From the IMG/VR virus record IMGVR_UViG_3300029945_000011, positions 1-54,236 of that record: DNA of 54,236 nt, one strand, 5' to 3'. Shown piece by piece: positions 7,345-17,764 of the stretch. This stretch comes from a virus. The notes beneath the pieces are model-generated. The model saw only the letters and a list, made by a program, of their open reading frames with translations. It had not been told where the DNA came from and searched no databases. Position 1 is the first letter of the stretch, and each line of letters starts with the position of its first letter. Position numbers and translations under genes: made by a program.

Positions 7345-10300
7345 TTATTCTTCGTACGTATATGACGGAGGTGTAAATGATGGTGTCACATAAGATGTTG
7401 ATGACCCAAATGAAATATCTTGATTCACACCAGTAAAGATTGCTTCGCCATATGGTTTAATGAGTTTAAAATTACTAACATCTGCAGAATTTAATGCATT
7501 GTAATAAAACACGCCGCCACTGATTTTATTTCCTATGGCCAATGAAGGAAATTCAGAGAGCCAATCACTAGCAGATAATATCGCAGTCATATTCCCGCTC
7601 AAGTCTTGTTGGAAAGTAACTTGATATTCGCCAACAGAACTCAAATAAGGAAGTTGTGAGCCTGGCGCATCAGAATATCCCCATGCAACTGGCCGTTGTT
7701 CCCATGTTCTATTTCTAGAATATAGCTCAGTCATCGCAACATTACCAGATGCTTGGTCATTAATATTGATCGATGAATTACCTTGTTGTTGCGATACCAA
7801 TGTTGCATATTCGGATGGTGGGACAGATGATTCCGTCCATTCATATAATTCAACACTAGCCCAGTCTGCCATGGTACCCCAGAAAGCTAATCTAGATTCT
7901 AATGTCGGGAAAATATTACTATCCATATATGGATAGTAATTGACATTATTCATATTCCACCAGACTTTACCTACTTCAAGTTCACCCCAAGCATGGTATG
8001 GATCGTAATTGACATTATCCGTTGTTTGGGTTGAATAGTTATATTTGGCAGGGTCCAATTCTGAAATAATATTTACTATTTCTAATGCCTCAGAAGGATG
8101 AGATCCTCTAGCCGGGTCCCATAAATTCAAATCGGTCACTACCACTTCATCAGCATAATCAATCAATTTAGCTGGATTGAATTTTGGACGAGAAGGTCCA
8201 TAGCATCGCACAACAAACTGTCTTGGTGATGATAGAGTATACAATGAAGTATCAATTGATGAATCGGAAGTAAACAAAATAGTTGACGCATTCACTAATT
8301 CATAATTAGTGACAGCTAATAAAAATGGTGTCATATCTCCAGAATTCAAAAAGACTTGTTCAAAGACCTGGACAGTATCAGCAAAAATTGTTTTGCCGTT
8401 TCTGATTAAACTATAAATCTGATCTGGCCAAATATTGTTAAATGTAATCTCTGCGATCATTTCAGCCTGATATGATAAATCTGCATTTGATTCAAATGGA
8501 CCAACCCAGCGTGATTCATCTAGAGGGCTTATATTAATAAACCCAAGAGCCTGAGCTGTTGTGGCGGTTGGATTAAATTGAATCTTAGTGAATACAGATT
8601 GGCAATCAGCTGAATTCACATAAATTTCAGGATATGATAATTCATGAGCATCACCATATGTTGCAAGTTTATACGCCCAGAATTCATCTATTGTAGCATT
8701 CTGGAATCCGGTTGAATTCAAAAATGCATTGACCGATAGATTAGATCCTTTATTGCTAATCAATCCTCTCCAGAAATTAAATTGAGTTTGGTCGGATAAC
8801 CCAATATCACTCATATATTGTTTTGGTGTATATCCAAGTAAACCACGAGCATATGCCGCAGTTTGACTATTTGGAACCATATTATCAGCATCATAATAAT
8901 TCAACATATTAGAAATAGATGCTTCGATATTAGTTTTAACTTGATCATTGTTAATATAATGGCCGCCAAATGTCAAGCGGCCAGTAAACTTGGCCTGCCT
9001 TGATGCTTGCATATACATCCGATTAACCCGAACTCCTAAGAATGGATCATAAACTAAATAACTTGTTGAGCCACTTGTGTAATCCTGAAATAATGCAATA
9101 TGCTCATATTCATCCAACAATAAATGAATACCGCCAATCACGACATTTGATTGTATTTCTGTTTGATGATCATTACGAATAATCAATAAATCTTTAGTTG
9201 GGATTGTATTCCCAAAAGAATCAAACACAACTTGCGCAGTCGAGACATCAATGTTAGATGGGTTTCTCATATTAGCAACGAAACCTTGTGGGGTGTTAAA
9301 CCACACTGATGTCGAAAACGGATTTAATATTGCGCCAGATCCCGGTGCGGCACCAGCATACTGTTGATTAATAAATCTCTCGATATATAATTGCCAACTA
9401 ATCGAACGCCCGGTAGATGGATCAATTGATGGATTAATCCCAGCATTAAAAACCCACCCGTCATCTGTGAGCTTTTGAACATATCCGAAAATGACATTAA
9501 CTACATTCTGGATTCCGGTCACCAAGAAAGGAGTTGTTTGTGTAACTAGCTCAGTTTGTGTAAGTGGGTGAATCCATGCATTTGATGTATTTGCTTTATC
9601 TAATGCATAAAATGTTTGGTAATTGTCATCTGATGCATATTCATAATATTCGATAACCGGATTATACGTATTAAAAGTTTCTATTCTGAATTGCCAATCA
9701 ACACCATTATTAGCAGGTACCGGAATTCCATTTTGTAATGTTGTTGTTCCAACTTGGATCAATTGAACACGAATAGCATTGAGCCAGTAACTCTCGATAT
9801 TTTTATTCTCTTTGATGACTAAATTATAATCAGTAGAATAAATCGGAAATGAATCCGTTTCAACTTGGAAAGTATCAGTGTTAATCAATCCGGACATTCT
9901 ATGTCCGAGCATCAATTGCCAATCACGAAGTATATTATTTGCTAAAGCTACACTCATATCAACTGAGTTGTATCGATTCATATTGACAAACCATTGGTTC
10001 AATCCAGCAAATTTAGCATAGATGGTCGGGACGTAAACTACAGTATTAGCTGGAGTAGTAATAAGTAATTTGTCGCCAATATTAAAATCGGCTCCATTAT
10101 CGGATACAGTAAATCTAATTTGTGCACTAATGAATTCAGTATTCGCTTGGTATGAACTATTAATTAATCCAGACGAATTGCCAGAGATAGAAAATAAACT
10201 TCCTGTTGGTATTGCTCCAACACATGTCAATGTCCAAAGTGTATCACTAGTGTCACTTCCATCTTGTTGGATTCCGGTCACGCTATATCCGCCAAATTTA

Positions 10301-13059
10301 GGTGATGGGGTTTCACCATGCAAAATAAAATCTAAATAACTTACGCTTCTCAACTCATGACGATCGATTGTGTACCCTTCAACCTGGACATAATTGTAGC
10401 CCCAAGTATTAGTCACAAAATTGATTGGATCAATAGTAAAACAAATTTTCAATTTGTCATAATTGAAATCAACAGACATTCTATATTGAACTTCAGCTGG
10501 TCCATATTGGCCAAATGTATATCCATCCGAAATCCCGGATGGAATTGTATTCAATAAAGCCTGACTAGAATTTGAACTAGATGATGAAACATATGGTGGT
10601 AATAGATGATCATTAGTAATATCAACACATAGTTTTTTAGTCCATGACCCAGTAGGCGCCGCATGACCCGGGGTGGTATTATTAAGAATATCGGACCACA
10701 TCTGTGTTGTCCAGGTTCTAGTATGGGTTGTATCAGCATACAATCCATTCCACCATGTTGGCTGAGATGTGTATCCTTGTAGAATCCATGGCTCTAGATT
10801 AGGACGTTGAGTTCCAAAATATGAAAGATAAATCATGAACCATCTGGCTGTCCCAGAAGGAACCCCAGCAATAGTTGCATTTTCATAATTCCAAGTGAAT
10901 GCATCAGTAGGAGTATAATCACTTGCGGTCATATCCAAATTATGAATCGCTGAATATATTGCAAAAGATTTCTCTAATAAAGGAGTAGTCACCGAGGCAT
11001 CGGCTGCTAATACAGCAGTAGAGTCAATTTTTAAAATTTCGCCAGGACATTCAGTATATAACTGATTTTCTACCATCAAATAAATTTGAGCTATTGCAGC
11101 CTGAGTATTCACCACTTTCCAAGGCGTCATCAAATTACTAACAACTGAATAGGTCTGTGTTGCTAGATCATATTGGTATAGTATATTAGTTGTTCTATTG
11201 TAATAATAATTTCCATCTGGGCCTAATACCAATGGGATAGTGTCCGAGGCAATCGCATAGACTTTTAATGATTGAGTATTAGCATCAAACCAAAATTGAT
11301 TCATAAATGGACGTGATGGTGGAACATACCCAGAGACCCCTGGCAATGTTTGGCCAGTAGAACGGAGAAATTGAATGTTCGTAATTTCTTCGTCAAGTGT
11401 AATATCCGATGGTGGCAATATCGATGAATGGCCATCATGGTGTCTAATCATTAATGCCCCAACAACTTTATCATAGTAGACTTTAGGTTGGGTTAATGTC
11501 CCGAGTCCCAAGTATGGAAGTGTCGCAGGAAAACCAGGGATACTTGATGTAGTATCAGCAAATACAGTGCTATCATTTCTAGCTGTTACATAGGTTAAAA
11601 ACTCATTAAATAATGGAACCAATGTAGGATCAACAGTATTAGAAATAGTTGATGATGGAACACTTATCAATCCAGAAGTAATAGCTTGTGCTAAGTTTCG
11701 TTGAACATATTCAGTGACTGCTTGTATCATTGAAGCATATTGATTTTTAGCAAAATCGATAATGCTAAGAACCGATGAATCAAGTTGATTAACTAGCCCA
11801 AGGAATAAACCAAAGTTAGAAGAGTAATCCTTGATTGTTCCGCCAAGACCTCGATTCGGAGCAGAAAGATTTCTAAAATTATTAGATCCATACGGGTTTC
11901 CAGTGAAACCAACCTGTGCAGAAATGATCGAAGTGAAATGGCTAAATAGATCCGCAAAAGCAATAGACTTGCGATTTTCATGTGTGATGTTGTAGAACAT
12001 CTGATTTGGTGAAGCCCAGCATCCAATATTTTCTATATCTGAGGCTGGATCACCTACAACGGGATTTCCATTATCATCTGGCATATAGTAAATCGGAGAT
12101 TCTGCTACACCTTGTTTCCACACTGTTTTAATTTCGCTAAAGTTACCATAAAACAAAGTTCTTAATCCATCTGGACTAATCAACCCTTGGTTAAACAAAT
12201 AATCACCTGTTGAATTTGTTGCAATGCGTGCCAACATCGATGAGTCAATGGGAAATTCATTTCCTTCTTGGTAATAGAAAATAGGACTAACAAAACCAGA
12301 ATGCGACCCATCTTGCATATACAAATTAAATAATGGTTTTTGATTAAATGAAGTTTTGTATCCGGACACCGTTTGATCAACTGTTACGCCAGTCGCCGAT
12401 GGAACTCCATCTAATACATGAAGGACCATTTCTACTTCTAAAGTATTTGGATATTCGATGATTGGACGCAACGCTTGAATAGTAGAATCAATAGTGAAAC
12501 TCCACCCTTTAGAAGCAAAGAATGCATTAGCATCAGCTTGATGGATCCAATAATTATTAGTGGACCAATCTGATACGCCGCCAGATGCAATAACATAATA
12601 TTCTGGCGCCATTGTTTTATTATATGAAAGTTCTATATCTAAACAATTTCCGTACCAGCGATACTGTGAGTAATTTGAAAATTTGTCTAGATTGATTGGC
12701 GGACAGAAATTGAATCCGGTAGTTGCACCCCAAGACGCAAATTTAGTCGTATCAACACCAAGCAAATCCAATTTAGAAAGCGTGTCATCAAAAGTGAATA
12801 CATATTCTTGAGCACCAAGTTGTGTAAACACTGTCGGGATTAAAGCATTGACTGTATGATCTAGATCTGTAGCTGATATGTATGGCGAAGAATCCCCAGT
12901 AACAGAATTCCCGACATACCCGAGCATAGGAACAGCTTCCTCTTTAGTAAGAAACTTATTATGCATGTTTCTTAACATAGATGTATTAATAGGCGTTCTA
13001 TATCTTGCAGGAAGAAGGCTTACTAAATCTGTATTTTTCTTGGTGTAGTCACTTGACAT
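7345..13059 (-). CDS. Giant virion structural protein (1904 aa)
   Basis: Largest gene in the window. The N-terminus MSSDYTKKNTDLVSLLPARY is followed by a Tyr/Asn/Ser-rich, beta-dominated sequence with no membrane helices, no obvious catalytic motifs and no long coiled coil. The composition and its position among baseplate and fibre genes behind a late promoter indicate a virion component, probably at the baseplate rim or in a fibre network. I do not recognise a named family. Long proteins of this kind occur in the baseplate regions of distant T4-like myoviruses. The gene ends 69 bases before the next one and has its own late -10 at 13096-13102. Confidence 0.82.
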   Translation of the reverse strand: MSSDYTKKNTDLVSLLPARYRTPINTSMLRNMHNKFLTKEEAVPMLGYVGNSVTGDSSPYISATDLDHTVNALIPTVFTQLGAQEYVFTFDDTLSKLDLLGVDTTKFASWGATTGFNFCPPINLDKFSNYSQYRWYGNCLDIELSYNKTMAPEYYVIASGGVSDWSTNNYWIHQADANAFFASKGWSFTIDSTIQALRPIIEYPNTLEVEMVLHVLDGVPSATGVTVDQTVSGYKTSFNQKPLFNLYMQDGSHSGFVSPIFYYQEGNEFPIDSSMLARIATNSTGDYLFNQGLISPDGLRTLFYGNFSEIKTVWKQGVAESPIYYMPDDNGNPVVGDPASDIENIGCWASPNQMFYNITHENRKSIAFADLFSHFTSIISAQVGFTGNPYGSNNFRNLSAPNRGLGGTIKDYSSNFGLFLGLVNQLDSSVLSIIDFAKNQYASMIQAVTEYVQRNLAQAITSGLISVPSSTISNTVDPTLVPLFNEFLTYVTARNDSTVFADTTSSIPGFPATLPYLGLGTLTQPKVYYDKVVGALMIRHHDGHSSILPPSDITLDEEITNIQFLRSTGQTLPGVSGYVPPSRPFMNQFWFDANTQSLKVYAIASDTIPLVLGPDGNYYYNRTTNILYQYDLATQTYSVVSNLMTPWKVVNTQAAIAQIYLMVENQLYTECPGEILKIDSTAVLAADASVTTPLLEKSFAIYSAIHNLDMTASDYTPTDAFTWNYENATIAGVPSGTARWFMIYLSYFGTQRPNLEPWILQGYTSQPTWWNGLYADTTHTRTWTTQMWSDILNNTTPGHAAPTGSWTKKLCVDITNDHLLPPYVSSSSSNSSQALLNTIPSGISDGYTFGQYGPAEVQYRMSVDFNYDKLKICFTIDPINFVTNTWGYNYVQVEGYTIDRHELRSVSYLDFILHGETPSPKFGGYSVTGIQQDGSDTSDTLWTLTCVGAIPTGSLFSISGNSSGLINSSYQANTEFISAQIRFTVSDNGADFNIGDKLLITTPANTVVYVPTIYAKFAGLNQWFVNMNRYNSVDMSVALANNILRDWQLMLGHRMSGLINTDTFQVETDSFPIYSTDYNLVIKENKNIESYWLNAIRVQLIQVGTTTLQNGIPVPANNGVDWQFRIETFNTYNPVIEYYEYASDDNYQTFYALDKANTSNAWIHPLTQTELVTQTTPFLVTGIQNVVNVIFGYVQKLTDDGWVFNAGINPSIDPSTGRSISWQLYIERFINQQYAGAAPGSGAILNPFSTSVWFNTPQGFVANMRNPSNIDVSTAQVVFDSFGNTIPTKDLLIIRNDHQTEIQSNVVIGGIHLLLDEYEHIALFQDYTSGSTSYLVYDPFLGVRVNRMYMQASRQAKFTGRLTFGGHYINNDQVKTNIEASISNMLNYYDADNMVPNSQTAAYARGLLGYTPKQYMSDIGLSDQTQFNFWRGLISNKGSNLSVNAFLNSTGFQNATIDEFWAYKLATYGDAHELSYPEIYVNSADCQSVFTKIQFNPTATTAQALGFINISPLDESRWVGPFESNADLSYQAEMIAEITFNNIWPDQIYSLIRNGKTIFADTVQVFEQVFLNSGDMTPFLLAVTNYELVNASTILFTSDSSIDTSLYTLSSPRQFVVRCYGPSRPKFNPAKLIDYADEVVVTDLNLWDPARGSHPSEALEIVNIISELDPAKYNYSTQTTDNVNYDPYHAWGELEVGKVWWNMNNVNYYPYMDSNIFPTLESRLAFWGTMADWASVELYEWTESSVPPSEYATLVSQQQGNSSININDQASGNVAMTELYSRNRTWEQRPVAWGYSDAPGSQLPYLSSVGEYQVTFQQDLSGNMTAILSASDWLSEFPSLAIGNKISGGVFYYNALNSADVSNFKLIKPYGEAIFTGVNQDISFGSSTSYVTPSFTPPSYTYEE

Positions 13060-13095
13060 TACAGCATTCCTATGATTGTATGTGATGTATCACTT

Positions 13096-13102
13096 TATTT
13101 AT
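13096..13102 (-). promoter_or_regulatory. T4-type late promoter -10 (ATAAATA)
   Basis: Minus-strand TAATAAATAAAG, 36 bases before the start of the 1904-residue gene. A GTGATGTATCAC inverted repeat lies directly between the element and the gene. Confidence 0.65.
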
Positions 13103-13125
13103 TAAAATGCTGAGAGTCAAAAAAG

Positions 13126-13153
13126 TGTACTTTTCCTAAATAGTTGATATAAT
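13126..13153 (+). promoter_or_regulatory. Sigma70-like promoter with TGTACT -35
   Basis: TGTACT (13126-13131), a 16-base spacer and a perfect TATAAT (13148-13153), 35 bases upstream of the 140-residue gene. It is back-to-back with the late promoter on the other strand. Confidence 0.7.
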
Positions 13154-13188
13154 TATCTTCATGTTCAATACAACCCAATAGGATTATG

Positions 13189-13611
13189 ATGAGAGGCTAT
13201 CACTATTCAACACTTGTATTTGAACCCGGCACAATCATCACAAGTGTACAATCCGTAGGCGAAACCTACAAAATAGTCCATGGGAAATATAAAGAAGTAG
13301 CCAACGAATTAGGCATTTATTTCCCAGATAATTACGGATATGCATATAAGAATATCCGTACCAACAGTCATTTTGTTTCGGCTCCAAATGAAGTATTTGC
13401 GCCAGATGATAAAGTGACTGAAGGGAATTTAAACCATTCAGTATTGTATGTGATGTATCATCTTCGATCGTTTATACCTCGAGGTATTCCATTAGAAGAT
13501 CGGTTATGTGAAAGAAATATCGCGCTGAGAGTAGAAGCTAAACGATATTTCACCAAGCTTGATCGTGATGATGAAATTGAATTGATTTCAGATGTATGGA
13601 CCGTAGTATAA
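13189..13611 (+). CDS. Hypothetical protein
   Basis: 140-residue soluble protein (RGYHYSTLVFEPGTIITSVQ...) without a family I recognise. It is the only plus-strand gene inside the minus-strand structural region. It forms its own unit: promoter at 13126-13153, RBS AGGA and a terminator immediately after the stop. Of the two adjacent ATG codons I prefer the second (13189), because AGGA is only two bases from the first. An island gene with its own early promoter is typical of small host-takeover or accessory genes, but nothing in the sequence states its job. Confidence 0.72.
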   Translation: MRGYHYSTLVFEPGTIITSVQSVGETYKIVHGKYKEVANELGIYFPDNYGYAYKNIRTNSHFVSAPNEVFAPDDKVTEGNLNHSVLYVMYHLRSFIPRGIPLEDRLCERNIALRVEAKRYFTKLDRDDEIELISDVWTVV

Positions 13612-13612
13612 G

Positions 13613-13639
13613 AAAAGGCCTCTATGATAGAGGCCTTTT
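13613..13639. terminator. Bidirectional hairpin terminator
   Basis: Twelve-base-pair stem AAAAGGCCTCTA / TAGAGGCCTTTT with a three-base loop and T runs on both strands. It serves the plus-strand gene ending at 13611 and the convergent gp6-like gene ending at 13645. Confidence 0.92.
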
Positions 13640-13644
13640 TCATT

Positions 13645-16600
13645 TTACGTTAGGTTTTGTCTTAACGTTGAAGCAGTATACATCGGAACAATCTGTATAT
13701 CAGTAAGTTGAGCACAACTCTGTAGAATTTCATCCTGCCCAGACTCAATCACGAATAACGAACCAAATGAATTGTTCACATATAGTGGAACAATAACTAC
13801 AGAAGCCACATCATTTGGTAAACGTTGGTGAATCAAAGCAATCAATTCAGTTGCATAAAATGTATCACCAAAATCCCAATTAGCAATAGTAAAAAATGTA
13901 TTGATCACTGAAAGAATTTCAGATTGTAATTGGTTAGTTGTCAACGTTGAATTCACTGCCTGAATAACCTGGAATTGAGCAGTCAATTGTGGATCCGCTA
14001 AACTACCAAATAATAATTTCAATGTAGCAGAATGCATGACCACAGTATCAGAAATCATCTTTGTTGAAAGAAGACTCGAATATGAATTTCTCAAATCCAA
14101 TGGTGTAGGAGGAACAGGGACATCAGTTGTCGTTCCGGCAATATATGCTATAGATGAATCATAATATCCCTCGGTCAGCACAAACATATCTATAATATTT
14201 GATGTTGATGGATCAATCAAATTGGCATTAGGTGTAAAATGTTGCCATAAGAAATCCAAATTGTTTCGACCGATTGTTCTAATATATTGTCCATCATTGG
14301 AAGTCAATGCTCCAACAGGAAACAAATTCTTAATAGTTGGAGTAGGAACAATTGGAGTAGTAGCATTGTTTGGATCAGTCGAACTTGGCGCAGTAAAATA
14401 TACATAATCAACATTTGTATAATTGAATAATGATATTGTACCTGTTACTTCAACTGGCGCAAGGTCACTACTAACAAAAGAAACAGTACAATGATTCGCA
14501 TCAATAGCAGTAAAGGTTGGCGTATATCCAGAAGCCGAAATCGTAATGTAATTTAATGTTGGTGTTGTAGTTCCAAGCGAATGAGTTATAGTCCATGTTG
14601 ATGCTGCTGTTGTTTGTGTGAATACATATTTCAATCCAACATTGACGAATTGGGTAAATGCCATGCTATCACTCGGGATAATATTCCCAGATGAATCAAC
14701 TCCATTATTCGTAGTTGGAAGAACTTCTAATGCATTAACATTAACTACGCCGGTATTATATTGGATTGGGCCAACTACATCATAATTTGAATTTGTGCCA
14801 ATTGCTAGAGTTCTAGCTTTATTCAAATTGGATTTCAATAGTGCAATTCTATCGCTAACAATATCTTGAGTATCCGGATCAATAATAGTTTGATCCGAGT
14901 TATACCAGAAATTAGTTGTTGTTGAACCAACAGCGATTTGTAGATCTCGATAAATCACTTCCCATTCTAATATCGTACCAGATGTATCTGAAATACTACT
15001 AATCAAAAAGATCCATGAACGATCAAAGCCAGGAATTGTTGTAGTTGTATATGCATAATCAAATGAATCAGTTTGATTCAAAAGAGTCCCATCAATAGTA
15101 TACCATGCTCCGTTTAGGTTGACTCCAGGATACGTAGAGACGCCGAAGGTGAATGTCCGTTGAGTGGCCACACCTGATACTACATCTAACACGAACGCAT
15201 CCCCTAGGACGAATGCTGTAGTGCTGGACGTAATCATGAACGAAATGTTCTCATTTGAATAAGGAACACTTGAATTCATGAGAGCAGTTCCTTGATATCC
15301 GCTAACAGAACCAGTTACGGTAAATGTACTAGATGTAGAATCTTGATTGATATATTCAATAGTCCAAGTTTCATTAGGTGCCCCTGATGTTACAGTAATA
15401 TCAACGATGACACCATTCCCAGTCATACCTACATCAGTAGTGAAGCCAAGTCCAAAAGTTTGTTGATTGGAAGGTTGTTGAAGACCAGAAGGAAGGCCAC
15501 TCAAATAAGGAGTCACACCATCAATGGTTCTAGGTTCGGTATTATCATAAATGTTGTAATTGCTATTTGCTAGATTTTCAACATCAGCATATTCAATTCC
15601 ACCAATCACTACAGTACTTTCTGGCTCGCCATACCAGTGACGATCAAGTAGGCCTTGAATGGCGGTTTTCTCTAATAGTCCTAATGTCGAATCTTCAATG
15701 AATGCGGTTCTAGGATTGGCAGTAATATTCACAAGCTGTGAGTTTTGTGCAATCATTGATACCAAAGTATTCACTACACCAGAATCTGAAAGTAATGGTT
15801 CGATAATCTGGTCGATTAAAACTCTCGATGATAATGTAGTGACTTCGGAATTATTAGACATATTCCAATAGATCGAAAGGTCATCACCAAAAATCTTTAC
15901 ATTTTGATATGTTCCAGATGCATCATTCCAATCAATATATTTTGGTTGACCAGCAAAAGTTCTATTCACCGCAGTCAATTTCAAAATACTCGAATCACGA
16001 AGAAGCATAGTATTATAGTCTTGGCCATTAACCATTCGACCTTGAGAATAATATGTAGACGGAGCAACTTGACGAATGTGTTCAATGTCTTCACTGGCCG
16101 CGCCATTTTGCAAGCTGCTAATTAATGAAAAAGTCATACTTGCTGTTTCATTAATATCAAATGCCGAAGTATAGGTGAAACCAAGTGGAACATTGACTAC
16201 GCTATTTTGTTGGATTACTGCATTCGAATTTAGTGATTGTCGAACCCATAGATTGAAATTACCTACAGGGATAGTCGCGAAATTGCCATCGCCAAATAAT
16301 AATCTGATTTGATCATTCTCTAATGTTTCAACTTCAAATTTCGTTGCAATAGTATCAACATTGAAATAAATATTTTGAGCATTGATCGTATCAACTTGAG
16401 TCCAACGTACTAAAGTTGTTCCTGATGTATCAACTTGGTTAATCCAAACATCAGTGTTATTGATATTTTGTAATGTGACATCAATAACTTGGTTTGGGAT
16501 AGATGTGGAAAAAGACAAAGGAACATTTGACAATTGTCCTTGCTTTGTGAACATCATGAACCCGGTATTATCCGACCCATCACCTAGACCATCATTAGCA

Positions 16601-17304
16601 TAAACAAAATACATTTGTGCATTATTGTCTGGAGTTTTTTCAAATGGCCCATCACTATCCAAATCACTAGAAGTAATTTCCATCGGGATGGTTTGTGTTG
16701 TAGTAGTGACATTATAGCCGTAGACCCCGTTAGCAAATGAACTCTGCAGATTGTTAAATGCATAAAGTTGAAATGCAATGTCGCCAACTTGGAATGCTTT
16801 ATAGGGTGATCCAAATTGTTGAATCATCATGAGGTTGATGACTAAATAAAATTGTTCTTTCCAGAGCGAATTATTAGGATCATTCCAAACAATAGTTCTA
16901 TTGCTTAAGTCATTACCCTGAGAATCGATGATTGATTCTGTAGTAGAGACAGAAGTCAATTTCACTAGGCCACGAGCTGGTAGATTTCGTGATGCAGTAT
17001 ACGAAATTAATTTAGCAAGCTTAAGAATATTTTGTTTGCGTTCCGCTGTTGGCATGAAGTTTTCATGCGTGGCCATATCTATTCTATATGCAAGCTGTTC
17101 AGCGACAAGCGAGAATGCGTCAATAATTGCAATCAGTTCAGATGTTTCAATGTAGTCATTGAATACTTCTGGGTAATACAGTTGCATGTATTGGATCAAT
17201 GATTCTTTAACAGACTCATAATCAAACGAGGCAAAATTGATTTTTTCAAAAGCCTGGTAAACAGATTGCCAAGTTTCAGCAGCGTATAATGTTGTGATAG
17301 TCAT
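13645..17304 (-). CDS. 6: Baseplate wedge protein, gp6-like
   Basis: 1219-residue protein related to T4 gp6, which joins neighbouring baseplate wedges into the inner ring. The N-terminal 190 residues carry the family pattern: a Tyr-rich helix with FNDYIETSELIAIIDAFS, then AYRIDMATHENFMPTAER and RKQNILKLAKLISY. T4 gp6 is about 660 residues, so this version is nearly twice as long. The extra length lies in the middle and C-terminal half, which includes an inserted HxLG beta module near residue 900 (STWTITHSLG) also found in other structural proteins here. The RBS GAAGGG precedes the ATG. A late promoter lies at 17339-17345, and the gp25-like gene is just upstream, as expected for a baseplate wedge operon. 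Confidence 0.88.
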   Translation of the reverse strand: MTITTLYAAETWQSVYQAFEKINFASFDYESVKESLIQYMQLYYPEVFNDYIETSELIAIIDAFSLVAEQLAYRIDMATHENFMPTAERKQNILKLAKLISYTASRNLPARGLVKLTSVSTTESIIDSQGNDLSNRTIVWNDPNNSLWKEQFYLVINLMMIQQFGSPYKAFQVGDIAFQLYAFNNLQSSFANGVYGYNVTTTTQTIPMEITSSDLDSDGPFEKTPDNNAQMYFVYANDGLGDGSDNTGFMMFTKQGQLSNVPLSFSTSIPNQVIDVTLQNINNTDVWINQVDTSGTTLVRWTQVDTINAQNIYFNVDTIATKFEVETLENDQIRLLFGDGNFATIPVGNFNLWVRQSLNSNAVIQQNSVVNVPLGFTYTSAFDINETASMTFSLISSLQNGAASEDIEHIRQVAPSTYYSQGRMVNGQDYNTMLLRDSSILKLTAVNRTFAGQPKYIDWNDASGTYQNVKIFGDDLSIYWNMSNNSEVTTLSSRVLIDQIIEPLLSDSGVVNTLVSMIAQNSQLVNITANPRTAFIEDSTLGLLEKTAIQGLLDRHWYGEPESTVVIGGIEYADVENLANSNYNIYDNTEPRTIDGVTPYLSGLPSGLQQPSNQQTFGLGFTTDVGMTGNGVIVDITVTSGAPNETWTIEYINQDSTSSTFTVTGSVSGYQGTALMNSSVPYSNENISFMITSSTTAFVLGDAFVLDVVSGVATQRTFTFGVSTYPGVNLNGAWYTIDGTLLNQTDSFDYAYTTTTIPGFDRSWIFLISSISDTSGTILEWEVIYRDLQIAVGSTTTNFWYNSDQTIIDPDTQDIVSDRIALLKSNLNKARTLAIGTNSNYDVVGPIQYNTGVVNVNALEVLPTTNNGVDSSGNIIPSDSMAFTQFVNVGLKYVFTQTTAASTWTITHSLGTTTPTLNYITISASGYTPTFTAIDANHCTVSFVSSDLAPVEVTGTISLFNYTNVDYVYFTAPSSTDPNNATTPIVPTPTIKNLFPVGALTSNDGQYIRTIGRNNLDFLWQHFTPNANLIDPSTSNIIDMFVLTEGYYDSSIAYIAGTTTDVPVPPTPLDLRNSYSSLLSTKMISDTVVMHSATLKLLFGSLADPQLTAQFQVIQAVNSTLTTNQLQSEILSVINTFFTIANWDFGDTFYATELIALIHQRLPNDVASVVIVPLYVNNSFGSLFVIESGQDEILQSCAQLTDIQIVPMYTASTLRQNLT

Positions 17305-17338
17305 TTGGTCCCTTCGACTCTATTGGGTTCTATTTTCA

Positions 17339-17345
17339 TATTTAT
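17339..17345 (-). promoter_or_regulatory. T4-type late promoter -10 (TATAAATA)
   Basis: Minus-strand TTATAAATATGA, a full T4 consensus, 34 bases before the gp6-like start. Confidence 0.72.
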
Positions 17346-17351
17346 AATCTA

Positions 17352-17762
17352 TCAGGTTGTATAAATTTGGATGTTTAAATCGCCAGTTATATTGAGTTCA
17401 ACATATAACAGGTTTGCGATTGCTACAATTGCATATTGATCCGGGAGCGAATAAATATTCAATGACTGGAGTTTAACTCGAGGATCATAGTTAAATACTT
17501 TAGTCAAATCTTCCTGGATAATAGATTGGGTATCTTGATCATTAGGCTCAAATGCCAAATTTGGAATACGGGTTCCGAATGATGGCATATGCGGCCTAGA
17601 ATAATATGTCGTATAGATATGGTTCAAAAGATCTTCATTTACGCAATCGATATTGGTGATAGAAAAAGAGCCACCAGGTTTACTAGCGTTCCTGGAAGAA
17701 AATCCTTTGTAATAAATTTTATTTGCATTTGCTACTTTGTTATTTGTTCTTAGCTCAGCCAT
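17352..17762 (-). CDS. 25: Baseplate wedge protein gp25-like (gpW/gp25 family)
   Basis: 136-residue member of the GPW/gp25 family (T4 gp25 is 132 residues), a lysozyme-fold-related wedge protein that contacts the sheath and gp6. The family core is visible: PSFGTRIPNLAFEPNDQDTQ, where T4-like proteins have a Gly-T-x-hydrophobic segment, followed by QEDLTKVFNYDPRVKLQSLN and a C-terminal strand pair. It sits directly before gp6, as the wedge partners do in many contractile systems. It starts two bases after the kinase-like gene stops. Confidence 0.9.
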   Translation of the reverse strand: MAELRTNNKVANANKIYYKGFSSRNASKPGGSFSITNIDCVNEDLLNHIYTTYYSRPHMPSFGTRIPNLAFEPNDQDTQSIIQEDLTKVFNYDPRVKLQSLNIYSLPDQYAIVAIANLLYVELNITGDLNIQIYTT

Positions 17763-17764
17763 GA

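Noticed and set aside
13077-13460. 18-base direct repeat ATTGTATGTGATGTATCA at 13077 and 13443
   Set aside because: One copy lies in an intergenic region and the other inside a coding sequence. In an AT-rich genome of this size such a pair can arise by chance, and no third exact copy was noticed.
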